A stretch of 64,000 nucleotides of DNA from Thermodesulfovibrionia bacterium (lineage in GTDB: Bacteria > Nitrospirota > Thermodesulfovibrionia > UBA6902), in contig JAUSMY010000056.1 of assembly GCA_030646035.1 (NCBI GenBank), positions 131,481 through 195,480 of the forward strand, in the 5' to 3' direction. Positions within the stretch are counted from its first letter, which is position 1. Each line of letters begins with the position of its first letter. The notes beneath the pieces were generated by a model, which was not told the DNA's origin, did not search any database, and was given only the letters and a program-made list of their open reading frames with translations. Below are positions 17,135 through 24,373 of the stretch, in pieces. The position numbers and the translations under genes are program-made.

Positions 17135-20086
17135 ATGGCTACTGAAATCAATCAAAAGAAGAATATCCTCAAGGCATTCACATTAAAACGTATCGCAATC
17201 GGCATTGCCCTATCCCTGATAATATTCACTGTTGCCGGATTCTTCATCGCCCCGCCTCTCTTGAAATGGTTCGCAGTAAAAAAGCTCTCTGAACAGCTTC
17301 ACCGTGAAGTTACTATTGAAAAGATCAAGATCAATCCATTTGCGCTCACTGCCGAGATCAAGGGATTTAGAATAAAGGAGAGGGATGGTTCCGCTGCCTT
17401 TATCTCTTTTGATGATCTCTTTGTTAATGTCCAAGGCGTTTCTGTTGTTAAACGCGGGCTTATTGTAGATGAGATCAGGCTTACCAATCCTTATGTGCAT
17501 ATCGTTCACAATGATGGGGCAGTCTATAACTTCTCTGACCTCCTTACTCCTCCTAAAGCGGATAACAAAATAGCTGATAAGCAGCCTCTACGTTTTTCTC
17601 TCAACAATATTCAGGTCGTGAGCGGTGCGGTAGATTTCATAGACAGTCCAAAAAAGACAGAACACGCGATTAAGAACCTTTCTCTGATGATACCGTTCTT
17701 TTCAAACCTGCCTTATTACGTTGACACATATGTCCAGCCGTCCCTGACAGGGACCTTAAACGGAACTCCTTTTGTATTTAACGGCAAAACAAAACCATAC
17801 AAGGATTCGCTTGAAACTGTTTTTGATATAAATGTAAAGGATCTGAATATCCCCTACTATCTAGCCTATGTCCCGTTTGATATGAACTTCAATCTTCAGT
17901 CGGGATCAATGGACGCAATAAGCAGTTTGTCTTACATTCAGTATTCAAAAAGTGAGCCCTCACTCAATGTTGAAGGAACGGTCTCGTTCAAGGATATTCA
18001 GGTGAATGACCTTACTGGAAACCATATCTTCAGCATGCCGCGAGCTGATATACAGATAGCCAGGTCTGATATTTTCTCGCGCAAAATCCATATTGCAGGG
18101 ATAACTGTAGATTCTCCTTCATTGACATTGATACGCAGCAGTGACAATAAGATCAACATCCTCAGCCTGATACCGGAAGATAAAAGCAAGAAAGAAGATT
18201 CATCTCCCGGCACTTCGTTTGTATTAAGTACTGACGAGGTCATGCTCAGCAACGGATCAGTATCATTTACAGACCTTGTGCCAAATCCTTCATTTAAAAC
18301 TGATATCAAAAAGATAGACCTGAAAGTGAGCGGATTCAGCACTGAACCCGGCAATAAGACATCAATCGATTCCCTCTCACTCAATCTCGCTAAGAAAGGG
18401 AGTTTGAATACATCAGGTATTTTTTCGACAGCACCGATGGAGGCTGATGTTAAATTTGAACTTAAGGATGCTGATATCCCTTCACTTCATCCTTATTATG
18501 CTGACAGGATAGCTATACTTCTCACGAGCGGCAATCTTTCAGTCTCAGGCACGGCGCTGTTAGAGTATTCACCTGAAAAAGGGCTTTCAGCATCTTATAA
18601 AGGTAAGGCCATGGTCACTGATTTCGCTTCAGTAGATTCAATAAATACAGAGGATCTTCTGAAATGGAAGTCGCTCTATTTTGGCGGTATAGATGTAAAG
18701 CTTGAGCCGCTTGCGCTAAGCGTAAATGAGATATCCCTAACGGATTTCTATTCGAAAATTATAGTTAATGAAGACGGCACTCTTAATCTTCAGAAGATAG
18801 TCGTGCAGGCTCCTTCTGATGTGGCTGCTAAATCCGAAGTTCCAAAAGATGAGAAGTTACAGAAGACAGATACTGCTCCTGCGGCAAATAAGATCCCGAT
18901 AAAGGTCGGCAAGATCACGCTTCAGGGCGGCGCTATTAATTTTTCAGACCGCTTTATAAAGCCCAACTATACGGCGAACCTTTCAGAGATGGGAGGCCGC
19001 ATATCCGGCTTTTCTTCAAAGGAAGATTCCGCAGGCGAAGTCGACCTCAAAGGCAAGTTTGAAAATTATTCGCCTCTTGAGATCAAAGGCAAGATAAATC
19101 CTCTCAGGGATGACCTCTTTCTTGACCTGACGGTCTCGTTCAGGGATATGGACCTCAGCCCTGTCACTCCTTACTCAGGCAAGTATCTCGGATATGCGAT
19201 CCAGAAGGGGAAACTCACTTTGGACCTGAGGTATCTGATCGTGAAGAAGCAGCTCGACTCACAGAACAATGTCTTTATAGACCAGCTGACACTTGGCGAG
19301 AGCGTCGAAAGCCCGGATGCTGTAAAGCTGCCGGTCAGCCTTGCTATCGCGCTTCTAAAGGACCGGAGCGGAGCGATAAAGCTTGATGTGCCGGTCACAG
19401 GCTCAATTGATGATCCTGAGTTCAGTGTCTTCAGGATCGTTATTAAAATACTCCTTAACCTCATTGTTAAGGCTGCTACTTCGCCTTTTGCTTTGCTCGG
19501 CGCTATCTTCGGCGGAGGTGATGAGCTGAGTTATGTCGAATTCGAGTACGGCAGCCATGCGTTAAGTGAGGATGCCCTTAAAAAGATCGATACAGTCATA
19601 AAGGCTTTATACGAACGCCCGTCGATCAGGATGGAGATAGAAGGCCATGTGGATACTGAGAATGATATGGAAGGGCTGAGACAGTATATCTTTAACAAGA
19701 AGCTCAAGAGCCAGAAGCTGAAGGATATGATCAAAAAGGGTGAAACGGCCGTGCAGGTTGATGATGTGACAATCCTGCCGGATGAATATGAGAAGTACCT
19801 CAGGAAGGCATATAAAGATGAAAAGTTTCCCAAACCAAGGAATGTCATAGGCATGGCAAAGGACCTCCCTGTCCCTGAGATGGAGAAGCTCATGCTTACG
19901 CATATCGAGGTGAAGGAGAGCGACCTGCGGTTGTTAGCAGGCCAGCGCGCGCTTGCGATAAAAGATCATCTGCTTAAGTCAGAGAAGGTCGAGGGCGAGA
20001 GGATATTTCTTATTGAGCCAAAGGAGCTTCTGCCTGAGAAGAAAGAAAATGTAAAGAACAGCCGCGTTGATTTTCGTTTGAAATGA
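17135..20086 (+). CDS. DUF748/AsmA-like envelope protein with OmpA-like C-terminus
   Basis: This 983-residue protein has one N-terminal membrane anchor (residues 20-42), then a very long beta-rich region built from AsmA/DUF748-type repeats (for example FIDSPKKTEHAIKNLSL and NFSDRFIKPNYTANLSEMGGRISGFSS). Such proteins span the periplasm, and AsmA-like relatives are implicated in lipid transfer between membranes. After a short hydrophobic stretch near residue 775, the last 180 residues look like an OmpA peptidoglycan-binding fold. It begins with VEFEYGSHALSEDALKKIDTVIK and closes with LLAGQRALAIKDHLL, with a charged insert between. The two halves would tie an inner-membrane protein to the cell wall. 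Confidence 0.82.
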   Translation: MATEINQKKNILKAFTLKRIAIGIALSLIIFTVAGFFIAPPLLKWFAVKKLSEQLHREVTIEKIKINPFALTAEIKGFRIKERDGSAAFISFDDLFVNVQGVSVVKRGLIVDEIRLTNPYVHIVHNDGAVYNFSDLLTPPKADNKIADKQPLRFSLNNIQVVSGAVDFIDSPKKTEHAIKNLSLMIPFFSNLPYYVDTYVQPSLTGTLNGTPFVFNGKTKPYKDSLETVFDINVKDLNIPYYLAYVPFDMNFNLQSGSMDAISSLSYIQYSKSEPSLNVEGTVSFKDIQVNDLTGNHIFSMPRADIQIARSDIFSRKIHIAGITVDSPSLTLIRSSDNKINILSLIPEDKSKKEDSSPGTSFVLSTDEVMLSNGSVSFTDLVPNPSFKTDIKKIDLKVSGFSTEPGNKTSIDSLSLNLAKKGSLNTSGIFSTAPMEADVKFELKDADIPSLHPYYADRIAILLTSGNLSVSGTALLEYSPEKGLSASYKGKAMVTDFASVDSINTEDLLKWKSLYFGGIDVKLEPLALSVNEISLTDFYSKIIVNEDGTLNLQKIVVQAPSDVAAKSEVPKDEKLQKTDTAPAANKIPIKVGKITLQGGAINFSDRFIKPNYTANLSEMGGRISGFSSKEDSAGEVDLKGKFENYSPLEIKGKINPLRDDLFLDLTVSFRDMDLSPVTPYSGKYLGYAIQKGKLTLDLRYLIVKKQLDSQNNVFIDQLTLGESVESPDAVKLPVSLAIALLKDRSGAIKLDVPVTGSIDDPEFSVFRIVIKILLNLIVKAATSPFALLGAIFGGGDELSYVEFEYGSHALSEDALKKIDTVIKALYERPSIRMEIEGHVDTENDMEGLRQYIFNKKLKSQKLKDMIKKGETAVQVDDVTILPDEYEKYLRKAYKDEKFPKPRNVIGMAKDLPVPEMEKLMLTHIEVKESDLRLLAGQRALAIKDHLLKSEKVEGERIFLIEPKELLPEKKENVKNSRVDFRLK

Positions 20087-20104
20087 TCTCTTGTTGACCG
20101 TAGG

Positions 20105-20311
20105 TCAAAACTTTATGAAAAATGGAAGTGCCATACAGGCCGCTCCGATGAGTATCATAAGAAAGATATTAGTGACAAAATATGGAAAGATACATAGGAT
20201 AAGGCCGGATATGAAAGCTATCTCCAGCTTCTGTCTTCTCCCGTATACCATGTAGCTCATACCGACCGAGCTGAAGAATATCATCCAGATTATATATGCT
20301 GTGCTTCCCAT
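20105..20311 (-). CDS. Small membrane protein, three hydrophobic segments
   Basis: This 68-residue protein starts MGSTAYIIWMIFFSSVGMSY, then a short basic loop (GRRQK) and two more hydrophobic segments ending in IGAACMALPFFIKF. Similar tiny proteins are widespread and often carry uninformative names such as amino acid transport protein; I know of no established function. An AAGGAG lies three bases before the ATG at 20311, which I prefer to an in-frame TTG at 20347 lying within the upstream terminator. It converges on the DUF748 gene. Confidence 0.7.
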   Translation of the reverse strand: MGSTAYIIWMIFFSSVGMSYMVYGRRQKLEIAFISGLILCIFPYFVTNIFLMILIGAACMALPFFIKF

Positions 20312-20333
20312 GAACTCCTTTGCTTCAAGGAAA

Positions 20334-20383
20334 TAAAATTGCCGCAAAAGAAATAAGTTGAGATATTCTTTGCGGCAATTTTA
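20334..20383 (-). terminator. Strong hairpin terminator of the lysine-rich small gene
   Basis: A perfect 15-bp inverted repeat (20334-20348 with 20369-20383, centred on TTGCCGCAAA) is joined by a 20-base loop. On the minus strand it starts six bases after the stop of the 27-residue gene and is followed by T-rich sequence. This strongly suggests that the small gene has its own transcript. Confidence 0.75.
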
Positions 20384-20388
20384 ATCGG

Positions 20389-20472
20389 TTATTTTTTCTT
20401 CTTTACTTCTTTTTTGTTTTTAGTTTGTTTTGCTGCTTTATCCTTATCCTTCTTTCCACCTTTGTCTCCCAT
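20389..20472 (-). CDS. 27-residue lysine-rich protein
   Basis: This is a 28-codon reading frame below common gene-finding cut-offs. The product starts MGDKGGKKDKDKAAKQ and ends in a run of lysines; about half its residues are Lys. A near-perfect Shine-Dalgarno AAGGAGGTG sits 7-8 bases before the ATG, and a 15-bp hairpin terminator begins just after the stop. I recall very similar MGDKGxKKDK small proteins in unrelated proteobacterial and other genomes, always unnamed. The charge suggests nucleic acid or ribosome contact, which is inference. Confidence 0.75.
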   Translation of the reverse strand: MGDKGGKKDKDKAAKQTKNKKEVKKKK

Positions 20473-20592
20473 CTCTTCTCCACCTCCTTTTTAAGAAATT
20501 GGAATCACTTAAGGAATTATAAACTTCTCTGAGATAAAGATAAAGCAAAAAGTTCTTGAAAAAGAAACAGTGCGTGTTTATGATAGTTCATC

Positions 20593-20982
20593 ATGCTGAT
20601 CGAGCGACAGGTTTCCATATTCTGTGCCGGAATCTCCACAGCCATAGTCATCCCTGAATTCTTTCCAACCTTTATCAAACATGTGCCGGTGACTGACGGC
20701 CCGCATGTCGGACTGCTCATCGGTACATCACTCGGCGCACTCGGTGTCCTCACGGGAATGCTCATTGCAGTGGATGAGATCAGTTATGCGGAAGGGTGGG
20801 GATGGAGATCGTTTTGCCTGATAAAGATATTCCTCTGGATTGTCTTCGCCTTAGGGCTGAGCGCAGGAACCGCCTTTTTTGCATTTAACACTTCCGATAT
20901 TCTTTGGCGTATACTTCTTGGGGTTGTTTCACTGACTCCGTTGATAGGTTTGGTTATTGCCGGATTAGGGTTTAGGAAGTGA
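20593..20982 (+). CDS. Small membrane protein of unknown function
   Basis: This 129-residue protein has three or four hydrophobic segments: about residues 8-24, 42-62, 75-98 and 105-125, the last ending IGLVIAGLGFRK. I do not recognise the family. Translation presumably starts at ATG 20593. Its final codons are echoed at 21492-21530, beyond the DUF559 insertion, where a diverged copy of the same tail survives. The gene therefore probably once had a tandem paralogue. It opens the accessory patch. Confidence 0.65.
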   Translation: MLIERQVSIFCAGISTAIVIPEFFPTFIKHVPVTDGPHVGLLIGTSLGALGVLTGMLIAVDEISYAEGWGWRSFCLIKIFLWIVFALGLSAGTAFFAFNTSDILWRILLGVVSLTPLIGLVIAGLGFRK

Positions 20983-20991
20983 TGATTTATT

Positions 20992-21015
20992 CCCCCTCTT
21001 AAGAGTAAGAGGGGG
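20992..21015. repeat. GC-rich palindrome, left flank of DUF559 gene
   Basis: CCCCCTCTTA and TAAGAGGGGG form a perfect 10-bp stem with a 4-base loop. The same stem recurs at 21457-21479 on the other side of the DUF559 gene. It begins 9 bp after the stop of the preceding membrane-protein gene. Confidence 0.85.
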
Positions 21016-21027
21016 TGAGGGGGCGTT

Positions 21028-21384
21028 ATGAGTTTTCTACGGAATGACCCGATACTGAAGCAGAGGCGAAGAGATTTGAGGCGTGACCAAACCGACGCTG
21101 AGAAGGCATTCTGGGAGCAGGTGCGGAACAAGCGATTTTCAGGATTAAGATTTGTAAGGCAATACAGCATCGGGCCTTACATCTTAGATTTCTACTCTCC
21201 ATCCGTAAAGGTAGCTGTAGAACTGGACGGTGGTCAGCATAATCAAATTGATAACAAAGAATATGATGCAGCTCGGACTGAATATCTTAAAGCTCACGGA
21301 ATTAAAGTAATGCGTTTTTGGAATCATGAGGTGTTGCTTGATATGCAGAGTGTTTTGAGGAAGATGGCGGAGATGATATCATAA
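21028..21384 (+). CDS. DUF559 endonuclease-fold protein (Vsr-like)
   Basis: This 118-residue protein is of the DUF559 family, related to very-short-patch-repair endonucleases of the PD-(D/E)XK fold. Key stretches are ARxLRxxxTxAExxFW-like (RRDLRRDQTDAEKAFW), RFVRQYSIGPYILDFYSPSVKVAVELDGGQH with the acidic catalytic residues, and the closing VMRFWNHEVL. Members are often found as lone genes among short GC-rich repeats; here identical palindromes flank it. The purine-rich right arm of the left palindrome may also act as its ribosome site. A role in mobilising the flanking repeats is possible but unproven. Confidence 0.88.
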   Translation: MSFLRNDPILKQRRRDLRRDQTDAEKAFWEQVRNKRFSGLRFVRQYSIGPYILDFYSPSVKVAVELDGGQHNQIDNKEYDAARTEYLKAHGIKVMRFWNHEVLLDMQSVLRKMAEMIS

Positions 21385-21397
21385 CTCCTTTTCAGTT

Positions 21398-21420
21398 CCT
21401 CCTCTTAGTTTAAGGGGAGG
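21398..21420. repeat. Variant palindrome just after the DUF559 gene
   Basis: CCTCCTCTTA and TAAGGGGAGG form a 10-bp stem with one G-T pair and a 3-base loop, 13 bp after the DUF559 stop. It is a diverged version of the palindromes at 20992 and 21457. It could also act as a transcription terminator, although no T-run follows. Confidence 0.7.
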
Positions 21421-21456
21421 TTAGGAGGGGTTATTGATTTAAGTAACTCCCCCTGT

Positions 21457-21479
21457 CCCCCTCTTAGCCTAAGAGGGGG
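21457..21479. repeat. GC-rich palindrome, right flank of DUF559 unit
   Basis: This perfect 10-bp stem is identical to that at 20992-21015, with a GCC loop. It is preceded by a related C-rich direct run (ACTCCCCCTGTCCCC). Together with the left copy it brackets a unit of about 490 bp. Confidence 0.85.
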
Positions 21480-21491
21480 GATGAATGGATG

Positions 21492-21530
21492 GGATTGATC
21501 ATCGCTGCGGTTGGTTTTAGGAAGAGATGA
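21492..21530 (+). pseudogene. Tail remnant of a paralogue of the 20593-20982 membrane protein
   Basis: Twelve codons followed by TGA read GLIIAAVGFRKR, against GLVIAGLGFRK at the end of the membrane protein upstream of the DUF559 unit. The DNA has diverged at several third positions while the protein is nearly kept, so this is not a fresh target duplication. It is best explained as the 3' end of a tandem paralogue whose body was lost or replaced when the DUF559 unit arrived. Confidence 0.55.
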
Positions 21531-21549
21531 TAAAGGAATGAAAATCCTG

Positions 21550-21578
21550 TTGACACAATAATTGTGGGTAGCTATAGT
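21550..21578 (+). promoter_or_regulatory. Near-consensus sigma-70 promoter with internal dyad
   Basis: TTGACA at 21550-21555, a 17-base spacer, and TATAGT at 21573-21578 point to transcription from about 21585 into the orphan gene at 21675. The spacer and the end of the -35 box contain a perfect dyad, CACAAT-A-ATTGTG (21554-21566), placed where a repressor would block polymerase. Confidence 0.7.
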
Positions 21579-21594
21579 ATGTTAATTAATTCTC

Positions 21595-21608
21595 AAAGAA
21601 ACTAATTG
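21595..21608 (+). repeat. 14-bp direct repeat, left copy
   Basis: AAAGAAACTAATTG occurs here, before the orphan gene, and again at 22547-22560 within its last codons, 952 bp apart. In AT-rich DNA a 14-base match can be chance, but the pair closely parallels the inverted repeats at 21636 and 22578. Confidence 0.45.
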
Positions 21609-21635
21609 TTTTTTTCAGTTTATGCTGATAAATGT

Positions 21636-21651
21636 TTCGAATATCAATAGT
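21636..21651. repeat. Left inverted repeat of the orphan-gene cassette
   Basis: TTCGAATATCAATAGT is the reverse complement, with one mismatch, of the 16 bases at 22578-22593. In addition, the 27 bases from 21638 match the right end of the RAYT transposase unit (45981-46007) at about 20 of 27 positions. The repeat lies in the 5' leader of the orphan gene. Confidence 0.6.
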
Positions 21652-21674
21652 TAGGTCTAATCCTAACAGCTCTT

Positions 21675-22565
21675 ATGTACTTAGCAGATCTTCTTAATTC
21701 AAGAGGTTTATTTCAGAGAACATCATCTTGGAAGAGTTCTACAGAATTTGCAGATGATGTTTCTCTACTACTTAGCCGAGGGACTTCTGCAGTTATAAGT
21801 ATTTTAAAAATTGAACAAACTCAACTCAATTGTGTACGAGAATTCGAATTATTCGAAAATCAATTAAATTGTATGGAAGACAGAATTGTCTTCAACTCGC
21901 AAAGTTTAGTTGAACTACAGAACGAAATCTCACCATTACTCTCAACTTTAAGGATAATGCAAGATGTTACTGTCAGTCTTATAAGCAAAAGTCTTAAAAT
22001 AAGCTTACCTTCTAGTATCAACGATACAATTAAGAAAATAGAAAAATACGGTCTTCCTAATGAAGTAAAGAATTTATTATGTGATTATTGGAATTCAGGT
22101 GGTGCTTCAATTCGAGATTATAGAATACTCGATCAGCATTTTACCGGCATTTCTGATCGTGTCTTCTTGCAATTACAACCGGCAAAGAAAGTATTGCTAT
22201 TATTTCCGGATAATCCCAAGGAAAAATCGAAAAAGAGTTTTACGTTTGATAAGGAGATATGTGGGATAAGTGTTTTACGTGTTGGATTTGATGAGGTGCA
22301 CAAATTGATTGAATCGATAGCAGATTATCTCGGTTATCAGCCGAGCCCACTTCCGACATCTACAAATATGTACCAACTAGGAGATCTTCATCCTTCTCGT
22401 AATCGATTGCTCAGTTTTATCTTTGAGACTCCATTATCAATCCGACCTGATGGCAGTAAACAAATAAATATCTCCGGAATTAGAATTAGTCAATTGGAGG
22501 ACGGCAAACTGCAACTTCAAAATATGTTTTTGACCAAGGACAAATTAAAGAAACTAATTGGATAA
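21675..22565 (+). CDS. AT-rich orphan gene of unknown function
   Basis: I do not recognise this 296-residue soluble protein. The N-terminal half is predicted helical (residues 25-130, with SLVELQNEISPLLSTLRIMQD suggesting a coiled coil). The C-terminal half is mixed, with the strand VLLLFPD near residue 175 and a beta-rich ending (GSKQINISGIRISQLEDGKLQLQNMF). There is no signal peptide or membrane segment. Codon use is much more AT-rich than in neighbouring housekeeping genes, indicating transfer. It has its own strong promoter, no clear ribosome site, and is bracketed by inverted repeats related to RAYT ends, so it may be cargo. Confidence 0.7.
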   Translation: MYLADLLNSRGLFQRTSSWKSSTEFADDVSLLLSRGTSAVISILKIEQTQLNCVREFELFENQLNCMEDRIVFNSQSLVELQNEISPLLSTLRIMQDVTVSLISKSLKISLPSSINDTIKKIEKYGLPNEVKNLLCDYWNSGGASIRDYRILDQHFTGISDRVFLQLQPAKKVLLLFPDNPKEKSKKSFTFDKEICGISVLRVGFDEVHKLIESIADYLGYQPSPLPTSTNMYQLGDLHPSRNRLLSFIFETPLSIRPDGSKQINISGIRISQLEDGKLQLQNMFLTKDKLKKLIG

Positions 22566-22577
22566 GTCGGTAGGTTG

Positions 22578-22593
22578 ACTATTGATATTTGAA
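22578..22593. repeat. Right inverted repeat of the orphan-gene cassette
   Basis: ACTATTGATATTTGAA is inverted relative to 21636-21651 with one mismatch. The 18 bases 22575-22592 also match 45008-45025, inside and just beyond the left end of the RAYT unit, at 17 of 18 positions (TTGACTATTGAYATTTGA). It lies 12 bp after the orphan gene's stop. Confidence 0.65.
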
Positions 22594-22687
22594 CCTCAAC
22601 CTTGCTCACAACTTCCACAAAATTAACTATCTGCTATCTCCCACTTCTCCCATTCAAAAAACCTCCCCACCTTTGTTAAAATAACGC

Positions 22688-23038
22688 ATGACAAAAGTCA
22701 TCGCGTACAAGAACACCGACAAGGTATGTTTCTGCCAGATAAAGTTCAAGAGCAGAGAACGCATTCTCATATCCATAGCTAATGTGCCGGAGCCAAGTAT
22801 TAAGATAATAAAACTGCTGGCAGGCATCATCCCTTACAAGACGATATGGGAATTTAACGCTGGCAAAACAGATGGCAAAGACCCATATGCAAAGATGATC
22901 TCAATGTTCATGGATAAGAAGCAATCTAAAGTAGACCATCCCCTTGATGCCATCATAATAAAACTGACCCCATGCAGTTCATCATATGAAGCGGTCAGTG
23001 TCCTGAAAGAGGCAGAAAAGGCTTACCGGCGCGGCTAA
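22688..23038 (+). CDS. Hypothetical protein
   Basis: This 116-residue protein is of unknown family. It starts MTKVIAYKNTDKVCFCQIKF and is rich in lysine and isoleucine, with no membrane segment or clear motif. The cysteine pair CFC near residue 14 is the only notable group. It stands alone on the plus strand between the accessory patch and the apgM-lysC operon, with 102 bp of AT-rich DNA after it. Reading-frame length and codon use are consistent with a real gene, but evidence is limited. Confidence 0.55.
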   Translation: MTKVIAYKNTDKVCFCQIKFKSRERILISIANVPEPSIKIIKLLAGIIPYKTIWEFNAGKTDGKDPYAKMISMFMDKKQSKVDHPLDAIIIKLTPCSSSYEAVSVLKEAEKAYRRG

Positions 23039-23140
23039 CAAAAAGATTCTTCTTTCTGTTTTAATCTCTAATTAAAGACTCCCGGCATCCATTTATTATT
23101 TCCTGTATATATATTATTATATAAACTCAAACTTAAGGTT

Positions 23141-24373
23141 ATGAATATGAAATATATAATTCTATTAGGCGATGGCATGGCTGGAAGGCCTTTGAAGAAG
23201 CTTGGCAATAAGACCTGCCTTCAATATGCGCGCACTCCGAATATGGACAAGCTCGCCTCTGAAGGCCTTGTCGGTAAGGTCAGGACCGTTCCAAAAGGTT
23301 TTGAGCCGGGCTCTGATGTTGCTAACTTATCCATACTCGGATATGACCCGAAGAAATATTACAGCGGCAGGGCGCCTGTTGAGGCTGCTTACAGAGGGAT
23401 AAAGCTCGGGCCTAAGGATGTGGCATTCAGGTGCAACCTTGTCACGTTGTCTGATTCAATTAACAGTTCATCGTCAGTGATGAAGGATTACAGCGCAGGC
23501 CATATCTCAACAAAAGAGGCAACGCTTCTTATACAGGAGATAAACAAGAGGCTCGGCAGTAAAGACATCAAATTTTATCCCGGCATGAGCTACAGGCATC
23601 TCATGATATGGAGGAACGGCAAGGATAAGATAAAGTGCACGCCGCCTCATGATATTACAGGGAAGAATGTCTCAGGATATCTTCCGAAAGGTGATGGCAG
23701 CAAAATTATTAAAGAACTCATTGGAGCTTCAACAGATATCCTTATGTCGCATCCTGTCAACCTTGCCAGGGTGAAGAAGGGGCTATCACCTGCAAGCAGC
23801 ATCTGGTTCTGGGGGCAGGGCAGGAAGATACCGATTCCAACATTCAAATCCAAGTACGGGCTGAAGGGCGCAATGATATCAGCGGTGGATCTTACAAAGG
23901 GTTTAGGCAAGCTTGCGGGCTTTGATATTCTGAATGTCAGGGGCGCGACAGGTTATCTTGATACGAATTACGAGGGCAAAGCGAGGGCTGCGTTGAAGGC
24001 TTTAAAGAGCGTTGACTTTGTCTACCTGCATGTTGAGGCGCCTGATGAGGCAGGACATAACGGAGATATGAATGCAAAGATACATGCTATAGAGGACTTT
24101 GATCTTAAGGTTGTCGGGAATATTATTAAAGGCATGAAGAGGTTTAAAGACTTCAGCATACTTCTGCTGCCTGACCACCCGACGCCTATCAGCATAAGAA
24201 CACATTCTGATGAGCCTGTGCCGTTTGTAATATACAGAAGTGATAAAGAAATCTCTTCTGGCGCGAAGGTAAAAGCCTTCTCAGAAAAGATCTGCGGATT
24301 GAAAAATATTATAAATATTGATAAGGGATACACGCTGATGGATTATTTTATTGGAGGTGGGGATTGGCATTAA
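23141..24373 (+). CDS. ApgM-type phosphomutase, candidate homoserine kinase
   Basis: This 410-residue alkaline-phosphatase-superfamily protein is of the archaeal-type cofactor-independent phosphoglycerate mutase group. It begins with [11 protein letters not shown] (metal-binding Asp) and has [14 protein letters not shown] (phospho-accepting Ser region), [13 protein letters not shown] and [21 protein letters not shown]. Its stop overlaps the lysC start by 10 bp. Proteins of this group in Desulfovibrio and Bacteroides have been proposed to be homoserine kinases. Here hom, lysC and two thrC genes are nearby and no GHMP-type thrB is visible, so I infer that role. Phosphoglycerate mutase is the alternative. 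Confidence 0.78.
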   Translation: MNMKYIILLGDGMAGRPLKKLGNKTCLQYARTPNMDKLASEGLVGKVRTVPKGFEPGSDVANLSILGYDPKKYYSGRAPVEAAYRGIKLGPKDVAFRCNLVTLSDSINSSSSVMKDYSAGHISTKEATLLIQEINKRLGSKDIKFYPGMSYRHLMIWRNGKDKIKCTPPHDITGKNVSGYLPKGDGSKIIKELIGASTDILMSHPVNLARVKKGLSPASSIWFWGQGRKIPIPTFKSKYGLKGAMISAVDLTKGLGKLAGFDILNVRGATGYLDTNYEGKARAALKALKSVDFVYLHVEAPDEAGHNGDMNAKIHAIEDFDLKVVGNIIKGMKRFKDFSILLLPDHPTPISIRTHSDEPVPFVIYRSDKEISSGAKVKAFSEKICGLKNIINIDKGYTLMDYFIGGGDWH

